From contig JBBQXS010000026.1 in NCBI GenBank assembly GCA_038209365.1, positions 1 to 59,455 of the forward strand: a DNA stretch of 59,455 nucleotides, read 5' to 3'. The translations under genes were made by a program, and so were the position numbers. Source of the stretch: DASQHW01 sp038209365 (GTDB taxonomy: Bacteria; Actinomycetota; Acidimicrobiia; IMCC26256; PALSA-610). This document shows, piece after piece, positions 1 to 7,922 of this stretch. The notes below the pieces were generated by a model. That model was not told where the DNA came from, searched no databases, and saw only the letters and a program-made list of their open reading frames with translations. How positions within the stretch are numbered: the stretch's first letter is position 1; every line of letters starts with the position of its first letter.

Positions 1-75
1 ATCCAACGGCTTCGCGTGCTCACGCGCCAACTCGACAGCACGAGCGCGGAACTCCCGCGGGTGTGGCCTCGGCAT
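1..75 (-). CDS. IS3-type transposase OrfA, N-terminus only (runs off the window)
   Basis: Reading leftward from the ATG at 75, the first 25 residues begin MPRPHPREFRARAVELAR, the usual opening of the small helix-turn-helix OrfA of IS3-family elements (DNA binding at the insertion-sequence ends). A GGAGAGGAG ribosome site lies just upstream. The rest lies outside the window. The element's 5' end appears to fall around 110-140, where it truncates the neighbouring channel-like gene. The identification rests on 25 residues only. Confidence 0.65.
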   Translation of the reverse strand, partial: MPRPHPREFRARAVELAREHAKPLD

Positions 76-352
76 ACCGTCTCCTCTCCGAAGGCGAGAA
101 TCGCCTCACGACAGGGATCCGGTCAACCGGGTCAAGCTCAGACACGGTCAGCAGTTGCACGGCGCAAAAGAATGCAGAATCAGCGAGCCCGTGAATGTCT
201 CCGCCTTTCTGCCCGCTCTCGAACACCCAGGTGAGCACCGTACCGACGGCGAAAACAATGACTGACAGCCCCAATGCGAGGAGTAGGCGCGCGAGCAGCC
301 GGCGGTGCCGCTCCTCACGCGCGAAGAGTCTCGACAGCTCTTCTCGTATCAC
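20..352 (-). pseudogene. Two-TM ion-channel-like protein, truncated by the insertion sequence
   Basis: A charged N-terminus (residues 1-22) is followed by one hydrophobic helix (about 23-43), then an extracellular loop and a pore-helix-like stretch, FFCAVQLLTVS (61-71). That arrangement resembles the small two-TM potassium-channel-like proteins of Actinobacteria, in which the pore reads VQLTTVS. After residue 71 the sequence stops resembling a channel and runs into the left-edge insertion sequence, ending at an accidental stop at 20. The second TM helix and the C-terminus are missing, so it should be non-functional. The family assignment is from motif resemblance only. Confidence 0.5.
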
Positions 353-443
353 GGTGTCTCCCTCTGCCCTGCGTAGGGTGTGAGCGCGTCCAATAATGCT
401 TCGTCAGTCAGAACAACCGCGGTGCGTCCTAGGGCGGGCAGAT

Positions 444-1811
444 TCAAGTCTCCACGGTCTGGGCGGGTGGGGCCGCCCGGCGTCGCACCATCTGTTGAAA
501 GACATAGCGGTGCACGGGACGGAGCGCCTGCCAGTACAGGAACCCGGTGAGGCCTCGAGCGCGGAGCGCACCGACCTGTTCCACGCAGGTCCCGTGCAGA
601 CGGTACGCGAGCCACGCTTCGCCGAAACGCCAGTCGCGTGTCTCGAGTACGAGCGTGTTCCGGTCAACGTGGTGAACGATCCACCAGTCCACCTCGGCGC
701 CGCGTTCGAGGTCGCACGGGCGGCGGAGGCGGGTGCGTTCGCCGAGCGCGCGTCCCGCCAGCAAACGGATGCGCCACAGGATCGGTGCTCCGTACCACCG
801 CAGATCTCCGCCGCAGCGCCTGAGATCGGTCGCCACCCGGGCCGTCTCGTGGCGAGCGATGGACGCCGTGGCCCGCATCGTGAAGATGCCCTGGTCGAGA
901 CCGTCTGCCCGGTCGAGCACTGTGGCGGAAACGCGATTCGCTTGGGTGTCGAGCGCTGCACGTATCGCGTCGTCGAGGCCGACCGGCCGTACCGAGAAAG
1001 CGCTTTCGGCCGAGCGGTCATGCACGATCACTTCCGAGGTCAGGCTCTCGATGAGCTCGTGGCTCACCTTCCGGTCTACCGGGGTGACGAAGTCGACCCA
1101 CCGTGCGGAAAGCTTGGGGGTGAGCACGGGAACGTCGACGATCGTGCGCCGGCCGAGCCCACGCACGCGCGCGTACGCGTCGATCATCTCGCGGTAGCTG
1201 GTCACCTCCGGGCCGCCGATCTCATACACGCCAGGCGCGACACCCAGCGACTCAACCAGCATTGCGAGCAAGTCACCTTCGGCGATTGGTTGCACACGTG
1301 TCGCAATCCACCGCGGGCACACCATCACCGGTAAACGCTCGGTGAGGTATCGGAGCATCTCGAAGCTGATGCTGCCTGAACCGAGAACGACCGCGGCACG
1401 CAGCTCGACGACCGGCACACCCGTACCGTTCAGGGCCTCACCGACTTCGTGGCGGCTCTCGAGGTGCATTGAGAGTTCGCCGTGTCCCAGAGCACCGAGA
1501 TACACGATGCGCCCAACTCCGGCGTCGCGGGCCGCAGCGGCGAAGCGCTCGGCCAACGTACGATCGGCACGTGCGAAGTCCGGCCCCGCCGCCATCGAGT
1601 GCACGAGGTAGTAGGCGGCGCCGCAGCCGGTGAGCGCGGCTCGCGTCGCAGCTTCGTCGGCGACGTCGACCTCCACCGGCACGATGTTGTCATCGCGCGG
1701 AAGCGAAGACGATCGGCGGCCCAACGCGAGAACTTCGTGACCCTGTGCGATAAGGCTCGGAATCAACGCGCTTCCCACGTAGCCGGTGGCGCCGACGACG
1801 GCGAGCCGCAT
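444..1811 (-). CDS. NAD(P)-binding Rossmann protein with C-terminal DUF2867 domain
   Basis: This is a 455-residue protein. Residues 1-13 contain the atypical-SDR dinucleotide motif GATGYVG, followed by a typical extended or atypical SDR fold to about residue 290 (the segment YYLVHSM; GVPVVELRAAVVLGSGS). The C-terminal 150 residues (RRCGGDLRWYGAPILWRIR ... FLYWQALRPVHRYVF) match the DUF2867 domain commonly fused to such SDRs. The substrate is unknown; it probably acts on a small molecule in the cytoplasm. The start at 1811 is chosen because it gives the canonical N-terminus and has an AGGAGG site 9 bases upstream; the open frame extends further upstream without family similarity. The gene stands alone and is followed by the truncated channel gene. 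Confidence 0.88.
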   Translation of the reverse strand: MRLAVVGATGYVGSALIPSLIAQGHEVLALGRRSSSLPRDDNIVPVEVDVADEAATRAALTGCGAAYYLVHSMAAGPDFARADRTLAERFAAAARDAGVGRIVYLGALGHGELSMHLESRHEVGEALNGTGVPVVELRAAVVLGSGSISFEMLRYLTERLPVMVCPRWIATRVQPIAEGDLLAMLVESLGVAPGVYEIGGPEVTSYREMIDAYARVRGLGRRTIVDVPVLTPKLSARWVDFVTPVDRKVSHELIESLTSEVIVHDRSAESAFSVRPVGLDDAIRAALDTQANRVSATVLDRADGLDQGIFTMRATASIARHETARVATDLRRCGGDLRWYGAPILWRIRLLAGRALGERTRLRRPCDLERGAEVDWWIVHHVDRNTLVLETRDWRFGEAWLAYRLHGTCVEQVGALRARGLTGFLYWQALRPVHRYVFQQMVRRRAAPPAQTVET

Positions 1812-2016
1812 ATTGACATTCCTCCTGGCCGAGTTCCTGATGGCGAGATGCTCCGGGTACCCCAAACAACGAAGCGTCGTCCTGGATTTGACCACCGATG
1901 GAACGGCAAGCTTGCAATCACAACCGAGAAGAACTTGCGCGCGCACAACACTCCCCCGCGCACGCCCCCAGCCTGCACCAGCGCCGAGCCGGCGTTTCTC
2001 GGACGATTCCCAGAGA

Positions 2017-2877
2017 TCAGCTGGTAAGGAAGGGGCAGAGTGTTGCAAACGTCTCGGCCGGTGCTTCGACGAAGGGTTCGTGGCCGACGTCGGTCAGGAT
2101 TCGTACTTCGGCGTCAGGCAGGCGGGATGCCAACATCTGACCGCCGGCCACCATGACGGCATCCCTCGATCCGTAGAGCACGAGCACCGGACAGCGGATG
2201 CTGTCGAGGTCGTCTCGCAGGTCGATACTTCCGATGGCCCTCATGAGGTGCGGCGAGTTGTCGTTGTCGACACCCAGTTCGGGATGCGCCGCTGCGACCT
2301 TCGTCCTGAGTTCCCGGCGAGCTTCTTGGGTTACACCCATCGAGGCGTACATCGCTTTCGTTCGCGCTGTGCTCGTGGGCCGCCAGCTCCACAACACAAG
2401 AAAGCGCGCCGCCATCATCAGCGCCTTGACCGCGCGGAGAGGCCCGAGCGCGCGCAGGACTGGGATTGCCATCGGCCGGGACGCGCCGCACGGTGTGGTG
2501 CCGACGAGTGCGACGCGGCTGCAGTTGTTCGGGTGGCGAAGCGCATACTCGAGAGCGACGAAGCCGCCCATCGAGTGGGCCAGCACTGACACGGATTCGT
2601 GTCCGAGATGCCGGCGGAGTTCGTCGAGGTCGTCGGCCAGGCGATCGAACCTGTAGCTGGTTGCGGGCGCAGTCGCCGAGTCGCCGCTGCCGCGGTAGTC
2701 GTGAAAGATCAACATGTACGAGTCCGCGAGCCCGGCGAGGTCGGCGAGGTCGGCGAGGTCGGCGATGAGAGAATCGCAAACGTTGTTCGGGCCGCCTTGG
2801 CACACGTACACCGGCGAACCGTTCCCCCGACACTCATAGCGGAGCTCGATTCCGTCAGACGTGGTGAAAGTCGCCAT
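2017..2877 (-). CDS. Alpha/beta hydrolase (proline iminopeptidase-like)
   Basis: A 286-residue alpha/beta hydrolase. The oxyanion-hole stretch CQGGPNN (27-33) resembles the HGGPG of prolyl iminopeptidases. The nucleophile elbow is AHSMGG (Ser102), the acid is probably in LYGSRDAVM, and the catalytic His is in DVGHEPF near the C-terminus, so the triad looks complete. The start at 2877 is taken because the frame upstream is antisense to the RsbW-like gene and lacks similarity. An oddity is a run of perfect 9-bp repeats (2734-2760) that writes LADLADLAGLAD into the loop just after the oxyanion motif. The substrate is unknown. Confidence 0.88.
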   Translation of the reverse strand: MATFTTSDGIELRYECRGNGSPVYVCQGGPNNVCDSLIADLADLADLAGLADSYMLIFHDYRGSGDSATAPATSYRFDRLADDLDELRRHLGHESVSVLAHSMGGFVALEYALRHPNNCSRVALVGTTPCGASRPMAIPVLRALGPLRAVKALMMAARFLVLWSWRPTSTARTKAMYASMGVTQEARRELRTKVAAAHPELGVDNDNSPHLMRAIGSIDLRDDLDSIRCPVLVLYGSRDAVMVAGGQMLASRLPDAEVRILTDVGHEPFVEAPAETFATLCPFLTS

Positions 2878-3230
2878 CCACCGAAGCCTCCCACGCGAGC
2901 GGTACGCCGCAGATCTAGCGCTCGACGGTACGCGGAGCGCCCTATGTGTGATTGTGACCGAGCTGGTCACGAACGCCGTCCTCGCGGCGCCGAACTGCAT
3001 TGCATTTCGACGACAACGAACTCACCGTCGAGGTGACCGATGGTGACGCGCGCATAGACGATGTACAAGTCCCGCCCTCGAACCGCACCGGCGGCTCCGG
3101 GCTCCGCCTCGTCGCCTCACTCGCCGAGCGTTGGGGTACTACGTCGTTGCCTTCCGGCAAGAGCGTCTGGGCAAACGTCACGCAGCGACCGCGCCGGAAC
3201 TCACGAACCGCGCCTTTGACTCGTCGTAGC
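2861..3230 (+). pseudogene. RsbW-like ATP-binding protein (anti-sigma kinase family), frameshifted
   Basis: Two overlapping frames together encode a HATPase_c_2 domain of the RsbW/serine-kinase anti-sigma type. The first frame (from 2861) carries the N-box VTELVTNAVL; the second (from about 3000) carries VTDGDARIDDV (G1), GGSGLRLVASLAERWG (G2) and the terminal KSVWANV strand. The switch falls near 3000-3010. Removing one C from attgcatttcgac restores one frame. Such proteins bind or phosphorylate anti-sigma antagonists in partner-switching. The promoter region overlaps the start of the oppositely oriented hydrolase. The gene may be intact in the organism if the extra base is a sequencing error. 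The native C-terminus beyond about 3225 is uncertain. Confidence 0.6.
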
Positions 3231-3494
3231 TTCACCGTTCGGTCGAAGAGCTACGTTAGTCGGCTCGACGTCGGTGCGCCGGAGCATGGCATCGACGACC
3301 TTCTCCTCGGTGGGGTCGTCCTCTCTTCGCTCGATCTCTTGTTGTTGGGCGACCTCAACCCTCGCCGCTTGCCATGTCGCCCAGTATCCGGCGACAAGAG
3401 CCCACAATGACAACGCAGAGACATAGGTCACGCTGCGGACCCAGCCGGTGGCGATCGAGATGGAATCATCACGACCCAAAACATCGTCAGCCAT
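3201..3494 (-). CDS. Small single-TM protein of unknown function
   Basis: A 97-residue frame with one probable TM segment (residues about 20-42, VTYVSALSLWALVAGYWATW) followed by a charged, helix-prone tail (ARVEVAQQQEIERREDDPTEEKVVDAM) that would lie in the cytoplasm or periplasm. I recognise no family. It overlaps the tail of the frameshifted RsbW-like frame on the other strand, so only one of the two uses 3201-3230. The amino-acid composition looks like a real membrane protein rather than a shadow, but the evidence is modest. Confidence 0.45.
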   Translation of the reverse strand: MADDVLGRDDSISIATGWVRSVTYVSALSLWALVAGYWATWQAARVEVAQQQEIERREDDPTEEKVVDAMLRRTDVEPTNVALRPNGEATTSQRRGS

Positions 3495-4439
3495 CCATTC
3501 AGCCGCCGCATAAAGACGGGGTCACCCTGGACCGACGCCCACAACGACCGGGCAACGTTTCGCACTTCGGCAGTCTCGGCGCACGCGCACCCCGGGCCGA
3601 GGTATCACGGCGTACGAGTCACAACTTTGGCAGAAAGATGACGAACAGACGGGCGGCCGGGAAACCGGTCCTTCAAGGTCTCGTCGTGCGTGTACCGGCG
3701 GACTCATCGTTCAACGGGCAAGGATGTCTCCGCGCTTCTGTTCGCTCTCGAGCATCCTCGCGATCATCGTCGCCGACGGCCAAATCCTGGACCCTCGCGC
3801 AGTGCCTCATTCAGAACGCGCGGCGCTCCTAGTACTTGCGGCACTCAGCGCGGCAACGTGTCGCTTGTACTCGGCAACGCTGTGCGACCAGCCGAGATCA
3901 TTCGATCGACCCGCTGTCCCCCGCACGCGACGTCCAAAGGTGGGCTCGGACCTTCGCTCGAGCAACTTCTTCCACCGGATCGCGCTCACGTTGGAAAACG
4001 TACCGGAACGACGAGGTGACAGTCACCTACGTCCAGCCGGTACAGCGACGAGCAAAACGAACGGCCTGCGAGGGCGCGACCGGAGGCCGTTCTTACGCAG
4101 CCCGATTGCGGGCTACGCACTTCTTGCGGCTGCCGCCGAATACCGAGACGCGACGCGCATCGGCGTAGAAATGGTCCGGCACTGCCGGGACGCAGCCGCC
4201 CAACGCAGGATGTGCGTACCTGGACATCGACTTCGAGGACGACCTTCGCCCGTCTTACTTGGACCTCTGCCGGTTCCCGTCACCTGGCAGGGGTCGTCGG
4301 AACTCGCGTTGTCAGGCGTACAGATCTGCCGACGGCTTGCGGCGTCGCGACTTGCTCCACGGAAGATCATTGCGACGCGCTTGCCGATGCCGGGACCCTG
4401 TCCTTGGGCGCCGTTTCTGCGGTCGCCGGAAGAGCACAG
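3495..4439. other. No recognisable gene
   Basis: The stretch has open frames in several registers (for example 3724-4443 on the plus strand), but their compositions are Arg/Ser/Pro-rich and show no domain, membrane segment or conserved motif. It is probably decayed or intergenic DNA. No hairpin terminator or promoter could be assigned with confidence. Confidence 0.5.
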
Positions 4440-4661
4440 CTAGACGAGACGATCGCGTTCGACGACCGTTGTCTGTGCGCCGCCGGAACGGAAGCCGCCC
4501 CACGAGCTCCAGAAGATGAGCGACGCGACGAATCCGAGGCCGCCCACGGCCATGAGTATCCAGCCGACGGTGATGAGGTTGAGTCCCTGAACCGTCGTAT
4601 TCACCGCAAACGCGAGGACCGCGCCCACAGCGATGAGAAACAGGCTTACGCCGATGCCCAC
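4440..4661 (-). CDS. DUF6458 family small membrane protein
   Basis: A 73-residue protein with two TM helices: GIGVSLFLIAVGAVLAFAV, then a short polar turn and NLITVGWILMAVGGLGFVASLIFWSSWGGF. This is the DUF6458 pattern (start MGIG, FAV..V.G..L.TVG.ILM, ending in FWSSWGG) found widely in Actinobacteria. Function is unknown; it sits in the cytoplasmic membrane. I place the start at the GTG at 4661 because family members begin at this point; an in-frame ATG at 4685 would add eight residues. No operon partner is adjacent. Confidence 0.82.
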   Translation of the reverse strand: MGIGVSLFLIAVGAVLAFAVNTTVQGLNLITVGWILMAVGGLGFVASLIFWSSWGGFRSGGAQTTVVERDRLV

Positions 4662-5064
4662 AGGAATGCCTACCTTTCGGTTCATCTTCAGCAGACCGCT
4701 CGTCCGATCGATGCACCCGCCCCATACCCGCACCGATGCCGCAAACAACCCCTGCCGACCACTTTGAATGCACGTTTCGCCACGGAGCGGAACTGAAGCG
4801 CACGAGCGGTGTCCAGATCGGCGCCGACGCTGTCGGATGGCATCGCTCACCTCGTCATGTCGATTGCAGCCCCACGATCGGCGGCGAGTCCCGATCCCGC
4901 TCGTTCGCCACATAGCGGTCCGACCATGCAGTCGCCGGGTAGGCAGTTTTGAACTGCTGGTAGGCCCCTTAGGACGCGCGTGCGTGAGGGATCGATCGCT
5001 CGCGTAGGCCCACGGCCGAAGGCCGGGAGACACGCGACGCGAAGTCGATTCGTGTCAGAGGGCC

Positions 5065-5514
5065 TTGATCGTCAGCACGTTGACGACTCAGTGCAGGAGG
5101 GCGGGGAAGCTGCGTGAGGCGCAGATCCTTGTCATCGCGACACCGACGTGGCTTGGGCAGCCCTCGAGTGTGGCGAAGCGTGTGCTCGAACGGATGGACG
5201 CCCTGATTTCCGAGACCGATGATTCGGGCGTGCCGTTCGCCTACAACCGGATGGCCGGGGTGGTGGTGACTGGCAATGAAGACGGCGCGCATCACGTCAT
5301 CGCCGAAGTCGCTCAAGGCTTGATCGACATCGGCTACACGGTGCCCGGCCAGGCGTGGGCGTATTGGAACATGGGCTACGGCCCCGGACCCTCGTACCTC
5401 GAGTCCGATCACAAACACGGCTGGTCAGAAAAGACCGGACGTACCGCCGCCCACAATCTGATTGCTGTGGCCCGCGCGCTGCACGCGACGCCGATTCCCC
5501 CGCCACCTGAATAA
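5065..5514 (+). pseudogene. Flavodoxin / NADPH-dependent FMN reductase-like protein, N-terminus missing
   Basis: From about residue 19 on, the frame matches a flavodoxin-fold reductase family: ILVIATPTWLGQPSSVAKRV (FMN-binding loop) and VVVTGNEDGAHHVIAEV, then GQAWAYWNMGYGPGPSYLES. Complete members are about 200 residues and begin with a phosphate-binding loop (LNCTLK-type) some 60 residues earlier. That part is absent here, and the upstream frame has no similarity, so the FMN phosphate site is lost. Residues 1-18 are probably random sequence. It is a truncated remnant or a very short product. Confidence 0.65.
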
Positions 5515-5656
5515 CGCGGGGGTTCGTGTCCGGAGCGTTGCCGCCCCAACCGATGACCCTGCGTTTTGGAAGTCTTCACGGACCGGGGAATCATCTTTTC
5601 GGGCCGTTTCGCGAGATTCGGCAAGCCGGAACGGCGGTCGGCTACGAAGAACGTTC

Positions 5657-6073
5657 ATGCATCGGTGGTTCGTTTGTGCCGTGACCGCCGCGCTCGCGCT
5701 TGGGCTCGGCGCGTGCGGGAGCAGCGCCAAGCATTCCACGGGTGCTCCGTCGGGCGTGTCGGCTGCGTCTACGACGGCTCGGTCTGGCGGGACTGGGTCA
5801 GGTGTTGCGGCGGGCGGTTCGGCGATCACGATCAGTACGACGGGCGACCGGTTTGTGTTCGCGACGTCTCCTGTGAAATCGGGTTCGAACGTGATTGTGA
5901 AGAACTTGAGCGCTGCGCAACACACGGTTTCCGCGGACACGTCCGCGGGAGGGTTCGATGTCACGATCGATGCCGGCCAGACGGCGAGGTTCAGTGGGCC
6001 TGCTAGGCCCGGCGCGTATCGATTCCACTGCAATATTCACACCTACATGACGGCGACGCTGACGGTCACGTGA
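5657..6073 (+). CDS. Cupredoxin-domain lipoprotein (plastocyanin-like)
   Basis: A 138-residue secreted protein. The N-terminus MHRWFVCAVTAALALGLGAC is a lipoprotein signal with a lipobox ending at Cys20, followed by a Ser/Thr/Gly-rich linker (21-55). The C-terminal 80 residues form a cupredoxin: AQHTVSAD supplies a first His (89), and the C-terminal loop CNIHTYM supplies Cys125, His128 and Met131. This is a complete type-1 copper ligand set. It probably carries electrons or stores copper outside the membrane. It converges with the small anti-sigma gene on the other strand. Confidence 0.85.
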   Translation: MHRWFVCAVTAALALGLGACGSSAKHSTGAPSGVSAASTTARSGGTGSGVAAGGSAITISTTGDRFVFATSPVKSGSNVIVKNLSAAQHTVSADTSAGGFDVTIDAGQTARFSGPARPGAYRFHCNIHTYMTATLTVT

Positions 6074-6094
6074 CGGCACAACTTTCGGCTGGCG

Positions 6095-6271
6095 TCATGG
6101 TTGATCGTCACGAGCGAGGAGAGCGAGCCGCGACGCAACATGTTCGTAGGATGCGGCTTCTCGCCGACACGGTGCACAGCTGTCAAGGTGGGTTCGAACT
6201 GCCGTGTCGTCGGCGACGTCAAGGGCACGAAGCGCGTACGCGCCGAGGAGTTGGGCGACTTGGTCATGCAT
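6095..6271 (-). CDS. Mini anti-sigma factor, zf-HC2 zinc finger only
   Basis: A 58-residue protein that is almost entirely a zinc-finger anti-sigma domain: MHDQVAQLLGAYALRALD, then HLDSCAPCR, giving the H-x3-C-x2-C zinc ligands (His28, Cys32, Cys35). Typical anti-sigma factors continue with a TM helix and a sensory domain; here a stop follows at once. It could be a soluble short form or a 3'-truncated gene. No ECF sigma factor gene is seen nearby, although such genes are normally adjacent. The start at 6271 gives the usual family N-terminus. Confidence 0.65.
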   Translation of the reverse strand: MHDQVAQLLGAYALRALDVADDTAVRTHLDSCAPCRREAASYEHVASRLALLARDDQP

Positions 6272-6332
6272 CACACGCGCCCACTTCCGAGAGATGTTGT
6301 CTCGGTCTGTTCGGTGCCGGTCCGGGAGGCGG

Positions 6333-6962
6333 ATGATGGTCGCGTCGCGCGCACATGTGTGCCACGCTGGTCGCGGATGCGACGTCGCCCGATCGACGGC
6401 GCGGTCGACGCGCCAGCGGGGAAGTGTGTGTGGGCTGGTGCTGATCTTTGTCCTGGCCGCGTGCGGCGGGGGAACCGCGACTTCCCCCACCGCGGACAAG
6501 TCCGCTCGACCCCGGGTCCTTGAGGTGGCCGGGTCGCAGCCCTCGCTGTCGGCGCGGATGATCTGCGCCGACGAAGGAGCACGTGAGATCGCGGCCACGG
6601 TCGGAACCGAAACGGTCCGTCCGCGGGTTGGTCGGTGGCACGAGCACTTGTACTCGTGCGATTACGCCTACCGCGATGGTCGCGTGATGGCGCTGTCGGT
6701 GAAGGAGCTCTCGAGCGCGGCCGAGACAATCGCGTATTTCGACGCGTTGGGAAGGCGGCTCGGGCGTATGCGTTCTTTGCAAGGGCTCGGACAGGACGCG
6801 TATCAGACGTCGAACGGTGCCACGGTTGTGCGCAAGGACTATCGCGTCCTGCTCGTTGATGTTTCGCGACTCCCGGCACAGTTCGGCACACCGTCGAGTC
6901 CGCGCGCGGATGTGTCGCTCAGTGTTGCCGCGACGATCATGGGCTGCTGGACCGGCGCATAG
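6333..6962 (+). CDS. Secreted lipoprotein, DUF3558-like, function unknown
   Basis: A hydrophobic stretch (VCGLVLIFVLAAC) ends in a lipobox Cys followed by GGGTATSP, which marks a membrane-anchored lipoprotein. The mature part (about 165 residues) begins with a conserved-looking ICADEGAREIAATVG segment with paired cysteines (CADEG, SCDYAY, GCWTGA), as in small extracytoplasmic lipoproteins of Actinobacteria. The role is unknown. The start is chosen at the ATGATG at 6333/6336, which has GGGAGG a few bases upstream; it leaves a long basic leader before the hydrophobic core, so a GTG nearer the core (about 6427) is possible. Confidence 0.68.
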   Translation: MMVASRAHVCHAGRGCDVARSTARSTRQRGSVCGLVLIFVLAACGGGTATSPTADKSARPRVLEVAGSQPSLSARMICADEGAREIAATVGTETVRPRVGRWHEHLYSCDYAYRDGRVMALSVKELSSAAETIAYFDALGRRLGRMRSLQGLGQDAYQTSNGATVVRKDYRVLLVDVSRLPAQFGTPSSPRADVSLSVAATIMGCWTGA

Positions 6963-7071
6963 CCGACGGCGCGGGATCAGCGAAGGCCGCGCCGTTCCCT
7001 GAAGGCAACCCGAATAAACAGACATTTGCTCATCTCGAGCAGTCGGTTGCGCCGAACCTCTGCTGAAGATC

Positions 7072-7086
7072 CCACGAACGTCGTGG
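7072..7086 (+). promoter_or_regulatory. Perfect 6-bp hairpin in the CHRD gene leader
   Basis: CCACGA-ACG-TCGTGG forms a perfect stem of six with a 3-base loop, 37 bases upstream of the ATG at 7123. It could be an operator or a leader hairpin. There is no U-run, so it is not a classic terminator. Its function is unproven. Confidence 0.3.
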
Positions 7087-7122
7087 CTTCACGTTGCTTC
7101 CCCCCATTGAGAGGATTCCGGA

Positions 7123-7908
7123 ATGCGTTTTCAGAAACTGGCTGCCGCGGTCGCGGCATCGGGCGGTGCAATTGCGCTCGCACTATTCGCCGCGAGCCCG
7201 GCAATCGCACAAACGACGGGCGCCACGTCGTATCAGGCGAACCTGCAAGCATTGAACAACTCTGGTGCTTCGGGAACGCTCATGGTGACGCTCAACGGAT
7301 CGCAAGCCACGATCACCGAGCACACCTCCGGCCTCGCCGCAACGTTCTCCGGCAACCCGTACCCGCACGTGCAGCACATCCACATCGGCGCCAAGGGAAC
7401 ATGTCCGACGACCGCAGCCGACATGAATAGCGACGGCGTCATCAGCACCACCGAAGGCGGACCGTCATACGGAGCGATCGGCACGACACTGTCGACCAGC
7501 GGACCGACGACACCGGCCTCCGGCACAGTCCTAAACATCGCGCCGAGCGGCGCGAGCTTCGACTACAGCCGCACCATCACGCTCGACGCGGCAACGCTGG
7601 CATCGATCCAGGCGAATACCGGTGTCATCGTCGTGCACGGTCTCGACCCCGCCACCCTGAGCGCCAAGGCGCAGGCCGAAAAGAGTGATCTCGTCCCGGC
7701 ACTGCCGCTCGCAGCGACATCACCGGCTCTGTGTGGCGCGCTCGTCGCTTCGCAAACCTCATCGGTTCCGACCGGCGGAGCCGCAACCGGCGCCGGAGGC
7801 ACCTCGCAGACACAGCACAATGTCGAGCTCCTCGGAGTCGCGTTGCTCGCCGGTTCGGTGGCGCTGCTCGGCGCACGGAAGCTCATCCCGGCACTCACAC
7901 GGAGCTGA
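7123..7908 (+). CDS. CHRD-like secreted surface protein with C-terminal TM anchor
   Basis: A 261-residue protein. A Sec signal peptide (1-29, cleaved after SPAIA) is followed by a beta-rich domain resembling CHRD (SGTLMVTLNGSQATITEHTS, PHVQHIHIGAKGTCP, VIVVHGLDPATL), in which the conserved HxxHxH-type histidines (VQHIHIG) stand out. A Ser/Thr/Gly linker precedes a C-terminal hydrophobic helix and a basic tail (GVALLAGSVALLGARKLIPALTRS). The C-terminus resembles a sorting signal but has no LPXTG motif. AGAGGATT lies 8-13 bases before the ATG. It is followed 14 bp later by a sortase gene, suggesting that the pair is co-expressed. Confidence 0.82.
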   Translation: MRFQKLAAAVAASGGAIALALFAASPAIAQTTGATSYQANLQALNNSGASGTLMVTLNGSQATITEHTSGLAATFSGNPYPHVQHIHIGAKGTCPTTAADMNSDGVISTTEGGPSYGAIGTTLSTSGPTTPASGTVLNIAPSGASFDYSRTITLDAATLASIQANTGVIVVHGLDPATLSAKAQAEKSDLVPALPLAATSPALCGALVASQTSSVPTGGAATGAGGTSQTQHNVELLGVALLAGSVALLGARKLIPALTRS

Positions 7909-7922
7909 GCAAGACTCAATCC

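Noticed and set aside
3724..4443. 239-codon plus-strand frame
   Set aside because: Arg/Pro/Ser-rich, no hydrophobic or domain pattern; looks like random high-GC open frame.
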